A stretch of 64,000 nt of DNA from DASUAS01 sp963756895 (GTDB lineage Bacteria; Actinomycetota; Acidimicrobiia; IMCC26256; DASPTH01): the NCBI GenBank assembly GCA_963756895.1, contig CAVWPI010000005.1, forward strand, positions 131,519-195,518, in the 5' to 3' direction. Position 1 is the first letter of the stretch, and each line of letters starts with the position of its first letter. A program made the translations under genes and the position numbers. Of this stretch, positions 1 through 7,393 are shown one piece after another. Below the pieces are notes generated by a model. The model saw only the letters and a list, made by a program, of their open reading frames with translations, did no database searches and was not told the origin of the DNA.

Positions 1-227
1 CCCTCGAGCGCGGTCATGCGGTCCTCGAACACCGCCTGGGTGGGGTTCATGATCCGCGTGTAGATGTTGCCGAGCTCCTCGAGCCCGAAGAGCGCCGCCG
101 CGTGCGCAGTGTCGCGGAACACGTAGCTGGTGGTCTGGTAGATGGGGACGGCTCGTGCGCCGGTGGTCGGATCGGGCGAAGCGCCCGCGTGGACCTGCTT
201 GGTCTCGAAACCCCAGCTCTCGGACAT
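1..227 (-). CDS. metY: O-acetylhomoserine sulfhydrylase, N-terminal part (cut by left edge)
   Basis: Only the first 75 codons are in the window. The protein begins MSESWGFETKQVHAG, followed by an SxPDPTTGARAVPIYQTTSY-type segment and an NIYTRIMNPT segment, which are hallmarks of the Cys/Met-metabolism PLP enzyme family, specifically O-acetylhomoserine/O-acetylserine (thiol)-lyases. These make homocysteine from O-acetylhomoserine and sulfide in the cytoplasm. The PLP lysine lies outside the window. An AGGAG stands 9 nt before the ATG at 227. The gene is divergent from the downstream kinase. Family assignment is confident; the choice between MetY and a cystathionine gamma-synthase relative rests on the N-terminus only. 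Confidence 0.85.
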   Translation of the reverse strand, partial: MSESWGFETKQVHAGASPDPTTGARAVPIYQTTSYVFRDTAHAAALFGLEELGNIYTRIMNPTQAVFEDRMTALE

Positions 228-341
228 GGTGGTGACTCCTGTCGTCGTGGGCGGCTCGACCCTACGACGCCAAACCCGACCCATCAACCAGGATTTGCTC
301 GCGCGGCCCGGAGCCGACGGATTCGGCGCCGGAGCGCTGGG

Positions 342-347
342 TATCGT
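342..347 (+). promoter_or_regulatory. Candidate -10 element of the kinase gene
   Basis: A TATCGT hexamer ends 6 nt before the GTG at 354. The same layout (TATCGA, 6 nt, GTG) precedes the second kinase at 30389. It fits leaderless transcription, with the mRNA starting at or next to the start codon. No convincing -35 was found. Confidence 0.4.
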
Positions 348-353
348 TGCGCC

Positions 354-2405
354 GTGGCGCCGGTCGCGGAACTTCTCGCCGACCGCTACGAGCTCGGGGT
401 CCGACTGGGTTCGGGCGGGATGGGCGACGTGTACCGCGCTCGCGACCTCCTGCTCGAGCGGGTCGTCGCGGTCAAGGTCCCGACGGCGACCGTCACCCCG
501 GCTTCGGCGGAACGGTTCAAGCGCGAAGCTCGGGCCGCGGCGCGCCTGAACCACCCGAACATCGTGGTGATCTACGACTGGGGCGGCGGCACCGAGCCCT
601 TCATCGTCATGGAGCTCGTCGAGGGCCGGAGCCTGCGGGCCGAGCTGCGGGCCCGCCACACCCTCCCGCCCGCCGAGGTCGCGGCCCTCGGCGCCCAGAT
701 CGCCGACGCGCTCGCGCACGCGCACCACCACGGCGTCGTGCACCGCGACGTGAAGCCCAGCAACGTGCTGCTCACGCCCGGCGGCAGCGTGAAGGTCACC
801 GACTTCGGCATCGCGCAGTCGACGGTCGGGGAGGCGCTCACCGAGCCGGGCGTCGTGCTCGGCACCGTCGGGTACCTGTCGCCGGAGCAGGTCGCGGGGC
901 TTCCGGCCGACGCCCGGAGCGACGTCTACTCGCTCGGCGTGGTCCTCACCGAGTTGCTCACCGGCGAGCGGCCCACCGGAGGCGAGGCCGATCCCACCAC
1001 CGAGGTCGAGCGCGTGATCACGCGGGCGCGCGCCATCGATCCGAACGCGCGTCACCAGGGTGCAGCCGATCTGCGCGACGCGCTGCGCGAGGCCGCGACC
1101 ACCGACGACGGAGCTGCCCCGAGCGCGGCACCCGCGGTCGCGCCCGTTCCCGAGCCGCTCACCGCGTCGCCGCTGACCGCGGCGTCGGTGACGATCACCG
1201 ACGGTTCCGGAGATCCCTCTCGCACCGCACGGGCGACGGGAATCGCGGTCACCTCGGTGCTCCCGGCGGCCGCAGCCCCGAGCGCGGGCGCGGGCGCGGT
1301 GGTCACGCCACCACCCCGCACCGGCGACGCACCGGTCGTCACGAAGCGGCGGTTCCGGCGGGCGAAGACCACCTACCCGAAGGTCGCGAAGGCGCCCAAG
1401 CCGCTCAAGCCGATGAAGCCGGCGAAGCCCAAGCGCGGCGCCCGCAAGGCCGCGGCAGTGGCCGCCGCGCCCGGCTTCCCGCCCGCGCCCGCCCCCAAGC
1501 GGGCGCGTACCTGGAAGCTCCGCCACTGGGTGGTCATCCTGGCCGCGCCGCTGCTCCTCCTCGCGGGAGGGGTCGCCGCGTACGCGAAGCTCACCGAGGG
1601 CGGCCCGATGCTCGCCGTGCCCGACGTCACCGACCGCGACGTCCTGTCCGCGATCGCGATCATGCACGACGCCGGCTTCGCGGTGGAGGCGACCGCCGAG
1701 GACAGCTCGCGCCCGGGCGGCATCATCCTCGAACAGCGACCGACCACGGGGCATGACCTCGAAGAGGGCTCGACCGTGATGGTGCGGGTCTCGAAGACCG
1801 ACGCGCTCGTGCCCGAGGTCAGCACGATGGACGTCGAGTCGGCCAAGGTCGCGTTGCGGAAGGTCGGGCTCGCGAACTTCACCATCACGCCCGACTACCG
1901 CGACGACGTCGATCCGGGCACGGTCATGAGCACCACCCCCGCGGCCAACCTGCGGTCGCGGAAGACGGATCCGCTCGAGCTCGTCGTGGCCACCGATCCA
2001 CACGTGAAGGTGCCGAACGTCGTCGACCTCGACCAGGCCACCGCCACCAGCCAGCTCCAGGCGCTCGGCCTGGACGTCAACGTGCAGACCGCGAGCAGCA
2101 GCACGCGACCGGTGGGCAACGTGATGAAGACGAGCCCGGGCACCGACGAGACCGTCGTGCGCGGCGACACCATCACGATCACCGTCTCCTCCGGGCCGAA
2201 GCAGGTGAACGTGCCCGTCGTGCTCACGTGGGACCGCGACGACGCGATCTCCGAGATCGAGGACCGCGGGTTCACGGTCAGCGTGACCACCGTGACCGTC
2301 ACCAGCAGTGATGCCGACGACACCGTGGTGGCCCAGACCCCATCGGGCGGGAAGGCGGCGGAGGGCTCGACCATCGCGATCACGGTGGGGGTCCGCAAGA
2401 AGTAG
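354..2405 (+). CDS. pknB: Membrane Ser/Thr protein kinase with four PASTA domains (PknB type)
   Basis: A 683-residue receptor-like kinase. The N-terminal kinase domain shows the glycine loop GSGGMGDV (residues 19-26), catalytic Lys41 in VAVK, HRDVKPSN (from 130) and TDFG (Asp150). A Pro/Ala/Lys-rich juxtamembrane stretch leads to one membrane helix at about 390-412, then four PASTA repeats to the C-terminus. PASTA kinases bind peptidoglycan fragments outside the cell and phosphorylate cell-wall and division proteins inside. The GTG at 354 was chosen because the kinase fold starts at once and a TATCGT -10 sits 6 nt upstream; an upstream in-frame extension to 102 looks non-coding. The usual pknA, pbpA, rodA and pstP neighbours are absent here. 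Confidence 0.93.
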   Translation: MAPVAELLADRYELGVRLGSGGMGDVYRARDLLLERVVAVKVPTATVTPASAERFKREARAAARLNHPNIVVIYDWGGGTEPFIVMELVEGRSLRAELRARHTLPPAEVAALGAQIADALAHAHHHGVVHRDVKPSNVLLTPGGSVKVTDFGIAQSTVGEALTEPGVVLGTVGYLSPEQVAGLPADARSDVYSLGVVLTELLTGERPTGGEADPTTEVERVITRARAIDPNARHQGAADLRDALREAATTDDGAAPSAAPAVAPVPEPLTASPLTAASVTITDGSGDPSRTARATGIAVTSVLPAAAAPSAGAGAVVTPPPRTGDAPVVTKRRFRRAKTTYPKVAKAPKPLKPMKPAKPKRGARKAAAVAAAPGFPPAPAPKRARTWKLRHWVVILAAPLLLLAGGVAAYAKLTEGGPMLAVPDVTDRDVLSAIAIMHDAGFAVEATAEDSSRPGGIILEQRPTTGHDLEEGSTVMVRVSKTDALVPEVSTMDVESAKVALRKVGLANFTITPDYRDDVDPGTVMSTTPAANLRSRKTDPLELVVATDPHVKVPNVVDLDQATATSQLQALGLDVNVQTASSSTRPVGNVMKTSPGTDETVVRGDTITITVSSGPKQVNVPVVLTWDRDDAISEIEDRGFTVSVTTVTVTSSDADDTVVAQTPSGGKAAEGSTIAITVGVRKK

Positions 2406-2426
2406 CCCGGGCTGATGGTTTGCAAG

Positions 2427-2444
2427 GCTAATTAGCTATGCTAA
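2427..2444. promoter_or_regulatory. Palindromic operator/promoter of the marR-MFS operon
   Basis: GCTAATTAGC (2427-2436) is a perfect 10-bp palindrome and overlaps a second dyad, TTAGC-TAT-GCTAA (2432-2444). A TTGCAA (2420-2425) and TAAACT (2442-2447), 16 bp apart, could be the -35 and -10. The dyads lie between and over them, so MarR binding here would block transcription. The ATG at 2456 is 8 nt after the -10. Confidence 0.55.
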
Positions 2445-2455
2445 ACTTCGGGGAT

Positions 2456-2914
2456 ATGAGCCCCCGGATCGCCACCCCGACGCCAGAGATCACCGAGCTG
2501 GCGTCGCAGCTCCGGTTGGCGGTGGCACGGCTGTCGCGGCGAGTCCGCCAGCAGGCGGCGAGCACGGGCGAGGAGCTCACCGCGTCGACCCAGGGCGCGC
2601 TGGCGAGCATCGAACGTCTCGGTCCGATCACGCTCGGCGAGCTGGCGGCGGTCGAGCAGGTGCAGCCGCCGAGCATGACCCGCATCGTCGCCCGCCTCGA
2701 GGAGTGGGGCTACGCCACGCGCGTCGTCGATACCGCCGACCGTCGCGTCGCGCGCGCGGTGATCACCGACTCGGGACGGGAGCTCCTCGCGCACAGCCGC
2801 ACCCGTAAGGATGCCTTCCTGGCCCGGCGGGTCGCCGACCTCACCGACGCCGAGCGCGCGCTGCTCGCACGAGCGGTGCCGCTGCTCGAGCGGCTCCAGG
2901 ACGACACGCCGTGA
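2456..2914 (+). CDS. MarR-family transcriptional regulator
   Basis: A 152-residue winged-helix protein. The middle carries the MarR signature: LGELAAVEQVQPPSMTRIV as the recognition helix region, then a basic wing with VDTADRRVARAVIT. Flanking helices would form the dimer interface. An in-frame ATG exists at 2438, but it lies inside the operator palindrome, so 2456 is preferred. The stop is 10 bp before an MFS exporter gene on the same strand, the classic pattern of a regulator that represses its own efflux operon. The inducing ligand is unknown. Confidence 0.85.
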   Translation: MSPRIATPTPEITELASQLRLAVARLSRRVRQQAASTGEELTASTQGALASIERLGPITLGELAAVEQVQPPSMTRIVARLEEWGYATRVVDTADRRVARAVITDSGRELLAHSRTRKDAFLARRVADLTDAERALLARAVPLLERLQDDTP

Positions 2915-2924
2915 AGTCATCGTC

Positions 2925-4217
2925 ATGAAGTCGTTGCGAGGCACCTTCCAGTCGATGCACGTGCGGAACTTCCGCCTGTTCTTCACCGGCCAGCTCATCT
3001 CGCAGGGCGGCACGTGGATGCAGACGATCGCCCTCAACTGGCTCGTCCTGCACCTGTCGCACAACAACGGGTTCCTCGTCGGGCTCGCGATCGCGCTGCA
3101 GTTCCTCCCCACCCTGTTGTTCGGGGTGTGGGGTGGCGCGATCGCCGACCGCTTCGACAAGCGCAAGGTGCTGCTCTGCACGCAGGCCGGGATGGCGGCG
3201 GTCGCCGTGGTCCTCACCCTGCTCGACGCCACGGGCGTCGTGCAGCTCTGGATGCTCTACGTGCTGGTGTTCGTGTACGGGTTGGGGTTGGCGGTCGACA
3301 ACCCCACCCGGCAGTCGTTCGTCTCCGAGCTCGTCCCGCCCGCCGACCTGCCGAACGCGATCGGTCTCAGCAGCGCCATCTTCCAGCTCGCCCGAGTGCT
3401 CGGACCCGCGCTCGCCGGCGTGCTGATCCTCGCCGGCGGCACCAGCATCTGCTTCGGGCTCAACGCGGTGTCGTTCGTCTTCGTGATCGGCGCGCTGCTC
3501 ATGATGCGGCCCGAGGAGCTCTACCGTTCGGCGCCGCTCGGGCGCGCGAAGGGCCAGCTGACCGAGGGACTCCGCTACATCTGGGAGGCCGCCGAGCTCC
3601 GGTGGATCCTCCTGCTCATGCTGGTGGTCGGGACCTTCGCCATCAACTCGCCGGTGGTGCTGCCGCTGCTGGCCAAGATCACGTTCGACAGCGGTCCCGA
3701 GGTCTACAGCTGGATGTCGATCGCGATGGGAGCGGGCGCGATCTTCGGCGCCCTGTTCGCGGCCAACCGGTTCGACACCCGCGGCCGGATCCTCGCCGGC
3801 ACCGGGTTGGCGTTCGGGGTGTCGATCTGCGTGGCGTCGTTGGCGCCGACGCTGGCGTTGTTCATCGTGCTGCTCGTGGTCGTCGGCGCCGGCCAGATCG
3901 CGTTCCTCTCGGTCACCAACTCCTCGCTGCAGCTGATCGCGAACCCGACGATGCGTGGTCGTGTGATGGCCGTGTACACCATCACGCTGCTGGGCACCAC
4001 GCCGATCGGTGGCCCGCTGATCGGGTGGATCAGCGACCAGTTCGGGCCCCGCTGGGGCTTCGCGGTCGGTGGGATCGCGACCATCGCCGGCGTGCTGACC
4101 TTCGGTGTCGCATTCATGCGCACGCGCCGACGCGCCGAGGGCGAGACCGGCGCGGTCGAGCCCGCCGACCTCGTGCTCGGCGTCGACGGCGAGGCGATCC
4201 CCGCGTCGGTCAGCTGA
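2925..4217 (+). CDS. MFS exporter, EntS/DHA3 type
   Basis: A 430-residue, 12-helix transporter. It opens with SMHVRNFRLFFTGQLIS and GTWMQTIALNWLVL, typical of the MFS_3/EntS-like group (enterobactin exporter and macrolide efflux relatives). The loop motif AIADRFDKRKVLL follows helix 2, with a second-half loop near residue 285. It sits directly downstream of the MarR gene and is probably co-transcribed and drug- or metabolite-inducible. ATG at 2925 is chosen because the family N-terminus (LRGTFQSMHVRNFRLFF) starts a few residues later. The substrate cannot be predicted. Confidence 0.88.
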   Translation: MKSLRGTFQSMHVRNFRLFFTGQLISQGGTWMQTIALNWLVLHLSHNNGFLVGLAIALQFLPTLLFGVWGGAIADRFDKRKVLLCTQAGMAAVAVVLTLLDATGVVQLWMLYVLVFVYGLGLAVDNPTRQSFVSELVPPADLPNAIGLSSAIFQLARVLGPALAGVLILAGGTSICFGLNAVSFVFVIGALLMMRPEELYRSAPLGRAKGQLTEGLRYIWEAAELRWILLLMLVVGTFAINSPVVLPLLAKITFDSGPEVYSWMSIAMGAGAIFGALFAANRFDTRGRILAGTGLAFGVSICVASLAPTLALFIVLLVVVGAGQIAFLSVTNSSLQLIANPTMRGRVMAVYTITLLGTTPIGGPLIGWISDQFGPRWGFAVGGIATIAGVLTFGVAFMRTRRRAEGETGAVEPADLVLGVDGEAIPASVS

Positions 4218-4229
4218 CGGCGGTGCCGA

Positions 4230-4808
4230 TCAGGTGAGGCGCGTGTGCGGCACGTCGCGCAGCGCACCGGCGCGCAGCTCGGCCACTGCCGGCACCGGGT
4301 CGGGATCGCCGAACAGTTCGGGATCGGTGTAATCGGTCGGGCGCCCCGTGCCGTCGATCACCCACCACGACGCCTCCAACGCGATGCCGTTGGGATCGGT
4401 GAAGTACACCGAGCGGATGAAGCCGTGGTCGACGACTTCGGTGACCTCCGAGCCCGCGGCGAGGAGCCGCTTGCGCAGCAGCTCGAGCGCGTGCTCGTCG
4501 GGGACGTCGAACGAGATGTGGTCGAGCTGGATGGCGCGATCGCTCGGCCCGCCCGCGGGCTTGGCGAAGGTCTCGGCCCCTTCGACCTCGAAGAACGCGA
4601 CGGTGTTGCCGCGGTCCATCTCGAAGAAGTAGTGGCGCATCGGCCCCGCCATGGTCGTCGCCGCCAGGCGCATGCCGAGGACGCCCACGTAGAAGCGGAC
4701 GGTCGCATCCATGTCGGGGGTGACGAGGGCCAGGTGGTTGATGCCCTGCCAGCGCGGTGCGTCGGGCAGGTCGGGGATCGGCTGATCGGTGCTGCGGTCA
4801 TCGGCCAT
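4230..4808 (-). CDS. VOC-family (glyoxalase/dioxygenase fold) protein
   Basis: 192 residues. INHLALVTPDMDATVRFYV and the second half LDHISFDVPDE give the paired beta-alpha-beta-beta-beta units of the vicinal oxygen chelate fold. Metal ligand candidates are His35 in NHLAL, His in LDHISF, and Glu in GIALEAS. The closest annotation would be a ring-cleavage dioxygenase-like or lactoylglutathione lyase-like protein, but the reaction is unknown. It is convergent with the MFS gene, with a 12-bp gap. Confidence 0.8.
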   Translation of the reverse strand: MADDRSTDQPIPDLPDAPRWQGINHLALVTPDMDATVRFYVGVLGMRLAATTMAGPMRHYFFEMDRGNTVAFFEVEGAETFAKPAGGPSDRAIQLDHISFDVPDEHALELLRKRLLAAGSEVTEVVDHGFIRSVYFTDPNGIALEASWWVIDGTGRPTDYTDPELFGDPDPVPAVAELRAGALRDVPHTRLT

Positions 4809-5011
4809 GGCATCAATCGTACGCAGGTCCGGTACGGGTACGTTCCTCCTGCTGTTCCTCCTCGCGCGCGGGATCCCGGTGTTCGTCCTCCGCACCGATC
4901 CCGACGAGCGCGCCGTCGAAGGGATGTAGAGGTTCCGCTCGGTTCGCCGACACGCTCGCGGGGTAGCCCACGACGGTGAGGGCTCGCGACGGAGAGCGGA
5001 GAGGAGACGTC

Positions 5012-5383
5012 ATGGACATCTATGCGTTCCGAGCCGAGGTGTTCGTCGTTCCTCCTCCTCCCGATCTGACCGGGTTCGAGGTCGAAGCCTCCGACGGGCA
5101 CATCGGGAAGATCGACGAAGCGACGATGGCGCCGGGCGCGACGTGTCTCGTGGTCGACACCGGGTTCTGGATCTTCGGGAAGAAGCGGATGATCCCTGCC
5201 GGCGTCGTGCGCGCCGTCGACCTCGACGAGCGCAAGGTCTTCGTCGACATGACGAAGGACGAGATCAAGGGCGGCCCCGACTACGACCATGACCACCACC
5301 GGCGGGACGAACCCGGCTACCACGACGTGGTCGCCGGCTACTACGACCCCTGGGGCGGCACGCCACCCATGGAAGGTGCCTAG
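5012..5383 (+). CDS. PRC-barrel domain protein
   Basis: 123 residues. The segment GFEVEASDGHIGKIDEATMA followed by FGKKRMIPAGVVRAVDLDE matches the PRC-barrel fold found in RimM and photosynthetic reaction-centre H subunits, used for protein or RNA contacts. The C-terminus is His/Asp/Gly-rich (DYDHDHHRRDEPGYHD). A strong purine-rich RBS (GGAGAGGAG) lies about 5 nt before the ATG. The stop codon abuts the stop of the convergent peptidase gene. Its physiological role is unknown. Confidence 0.75.
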   Translation: MDIYAFRAEVFVVPPPPDLTGFEVEASDGHIGKIDEATMAPGATCLVVDTGFWIFGKKRMIPAGVVRAVDLDERKVFVDMTKDEIKGGPDYDHDHHRRDEPGYHDVVAGYYDPWGGTPPMEGA

Positions 5384-5944
5384 TCAGGCACAGTTGGCCG
5401 CGTCGAGCGTCGGCTTGGGATCGACGCGCGTGCCGTTCGGTCCGCCGAGCCGCAGCTCGAAGTGCAGGTGGTTGAAGCCGTTCGCGTTGCCGGTGTGGCT
5501 GACCGACTCGATCATGTCGCCCGCCCTCACCGTGCGCGTCGTGTTCTCGAGCACCGGCGCGTACGGGGTGAGGTGGGTGTAGTAGTAGGTGTTGCCGTCG
5601 TCGGCGTTGAGGTAGACCGAGTAGCCGCCGACGTCACCGGTGCTCCAGTACCAGAGCGTGCCGTTGCGCACCGCGTAGACCGGGGTGCCTTCGGGCGCGG
5701 CCAGGTCGACGCCGGAGTGGGACGGTCCGAACCCCTGCATGGACACGAAGCCCGTCACCGGACAGCGCACGATCGTGGCGTTCAGCGCAGGAGGCGCGGG
5801 CTCGGCGGGCGGGAGGCAGGCGGTGGCGCTGAGCGCCACGATCGCGAGCGCGGCGGCGACGAGGAACGATCGCCGGAGCCGGCGCGGCAGATGGGCGCGC
5901 GAAGGCGCGGCAGTGCGGGGCATGCAAGGGGTGTCGGCATCCAC
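5384..5944 (-). CDS. M23 (LytM-type) metallopeptidase, secreted/lipoprotein
   Basis: 186 residues. A basic N-terminus and hydrophobic stretch end in LSATAC, a plausible lipobox. The mature part has the M23 zinc motifs HSGVDLAAPEG and HLHFE. These enzymes cut peptide crosslinks in peptidoglycan at the cell surface or act as activators of amidases. The first zinc His (HSGVD) and the HxH pair are all present, so an active enzyme is likely. Start is either the ATG at 5944 or the one at 5923; neither has a clear RBS. Confidence 0.87.
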   Translation of the reverse strand: MDADTPCMPRTAAPSRAHLPRRLRRSFLVAAALAIVALSATACLPPAEPAPPALNATIVRCPVTGFVSMQGFGPSHSGVDLAAPEGTPVYAVRNGTLWYWSTGDVGGYSVYLNADDGNTYYYTHLTPYAPVLENTTRTVRAGDMIESVSHTGNANGFNHLHFELRLGGPNGTRVDPKPTLDAANCA

Positions 5945-6049
5945 GGGCCGACATTTGAGCCCCGGCCGTTCAACCGCCGGTCAACGAGGGCGGATCGACC
6001 CGGTTCGTGACCGATACCGGGCCCGATGCTCCGGCGGTGGTTCTCGGAT

Positions 6050-6700
6050 TCAGGCGGTCAGTTCGGGTGGCCGCCGGTGACGCTCGGCCCATTGGACGCC
6101 CAGCGCGGTGAGATCGAGCCGGTCGATGGCCTCGGCCTGGCGCCGGGCCCGGGCCCGCACCGCCGATTCGGCGTCGCCACCCAGTGACCGCAGGACCCAC
6201 TGCCGCGCCACCCCGCCTGCCGCGCGCCCGGCGGGGATCTCGAGCGCGGGGCGCCGGGCCGGGTCGAGGTAGAGCGAGAGGGTCAGCGAGCGCACGAGCC
6301 CGTGGTCGGGGTCGACACCTGCACCGCGCAGCCGGTTGATGACGTACGACGCCAGCAGCTGGAGCTCGCGCACCCCTCGACGCGACGTCGTGCTGAGCCG
6401 GAGTGCGACCGGGATCGATGCCAGCCCCACCTTGAACGCCTTCGACGACGGCAGCGGCGCCTTGCTCGCGAACTTGCCCGACTTCGTCGCCACCGCCAGG
6501 GCCCGCCGCGCCATCGGTGTCGCTGCGGCCACGAACGCGGTGAGCGTGGTGGCGGCCGGCGCCGCACCCACGCCGGTCGGGCCCATGGCGACGAGATCCT
6601 CGAACTCCTCCGCGGTGCGGACGTCGAAGGGCTCGTCGAAGACGCGGTCGAGCGCCCCGTCGATGAGCGCCCGCACCCGGGCGGTGACGAGGTCAGGCAC
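6050..6700 (-). CDS. Hypothetical protein downstream of TetR
   Basis: 216 residues, no family recognised. Mostly helical, Ala/Arg-rich, with no signal peptide. The middle contains basic amphipathic stretches (FASKAPLPSSKAFKVGLAS; RRGVRELQLLASYVINRL). Its ATG at 6700 overlaps the 3' end of the tetR gene by 8 bp, so the two are surely co-transcribed and perhaps functionally coupled. It could be a partner or target of the regulator. Confidence 0.65.
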   Translation of the reverse strand: MPDLVTARVRALIDGALDRVFDEPFDVRTAEEFEDLVAMGPTGVGAAPAATTLTAFVAAATPMARRALAVATKSGKFASKAPLPSSKAFKVGLASIPVALRLSTTSRRGVRELQLLASYVINRLRGAGVDPDHGLVRSLTLSLYLDPARRPALEIPAGRAAGGVARQWVLRSLGGDAESAVRARARRQAEAIDRLDLTALGVQWAERHRRPPELTA

Positions 6701-7274
6701 GCGTCAGTCCCCGGAACAGCACGTCGAGCGCGCGATCGAAGCGTTCCGAGGGGTCGCTCATGAGCGGGTTGATACCCACCAGCTCCAACATGACCAACCC
6801 GTGGATCGCGCCCCAGAGGAGCTCGGCGATCTGGTCGGGGGAACCGTCGAGCAGCCCCGCGTCGGTGCAACGGGCGACCTTGCCCACCAGTCCGTCGAAC
6901 GCGTTGTGCGCGAGCTCGTGGCTGGCGTCCGACGGCTCGAACCCGGGGACCGCGCCGCCGAACATCACCATGTAGTGGGTGGCGTTGGACGTGGCCGAGT
7001 CGCGGTAGCAGTTGGCGCCGCGCCGCAGGTCGGCGAGCGGGTCATCGGTGAGTGGGTTGGCCTTCATGGCGTCGACCAGGCGTTCGAATCCCTCGGCGTA
7101 GAGCTCGTCGACCACGCCGTCCTTGCCGCCGAAGCGGCTGTACAGGCCCATGGTCGAGCAGCCGGCGGCGGCGGCGATGCGCCGGACGCTGAGCGCGCTC
7201 GCGCCCTCGGTCGACAGCAGCTCGCTCGCCGCCTCGAGGATCCGCTGGCCCTGCTCGTCCCGGGTTCGTGCCAT
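6693..7274 (-). CDS. TetR-family transcriptional regulator
   Basis: 193 residues. The N-terminal HTH reads ILEAASELLSTEGASALSV, RRIAAAAGCSTMGLYSRF, GGKDGVVDELY: canonical TetR helices 1-4. The C-terminal domain contains LLWGAIHGLVMLEL, the WHG-type ligand-binding signature. It is divergent from a DHA2 multidrug transporter across a 119-bp region holding a perfect dyad over a promoter, so it probably represses both directions until a ligand binds. Confidence 0.9.
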   Translation of the reverse strand: MARTRDEQGQRILEAASELLSTEGASALSVRRIAAAAGCSTMGLYSRFGGKDGVVDELYAEGFERLVDAMKANPLTDDPLADLRRGANCYRDSATSNATHYMVMFGGAVPGFEPSDASHELAHNAFDGLVGKVARCTDAGLLDGSPDQIAELLWGAIHGLVMLELVGINPLMSDPSERFDRALDVLFRGLTRA

Positions 7275-7310
7275 CAGTTGCCCAGTCTCTTCGATCGGTG
7301 CCGCCCGCGC

Positions 7311-7363
7311 TTGACACCTGCAATAACGACGTTATAGCATGACGCCGATATCACGCTGTCATA
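7311..7363. promoter_or_regulatory. Divergent tetR/MFS promoter with operator dyads
   Basis: TTGACA (7311-7316) and TATAGC (7333-7338), 16 bp apart, form a good promoter for the transporter. The spacer contains ATAACG-A-CGTTAT, a perfect inverted repeat with a 1-nt centre (7323-7335). A second wider dyad, ATGAC (7339-7343) and GTCAT (about 7358-7362), follows. Both fit TetR operators. AGGAG at 7381 serves as RBS for the ATG at 7394. Confidence 0.6.
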
Positions 7364-7393
7364 ACACAGTCGCCGGAGCCAGGAGTTCCCCCC

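Noticed and set aside
4807..4929. 40-codon plus-strand frame starting in the VOC start codon (MASIVRRSGTGTFLLLFLL...)
   Set aside because: It has a possible membrane helix but overlaps the start of the divergent VOC gene, has no RBS and no similarity that I recognise.
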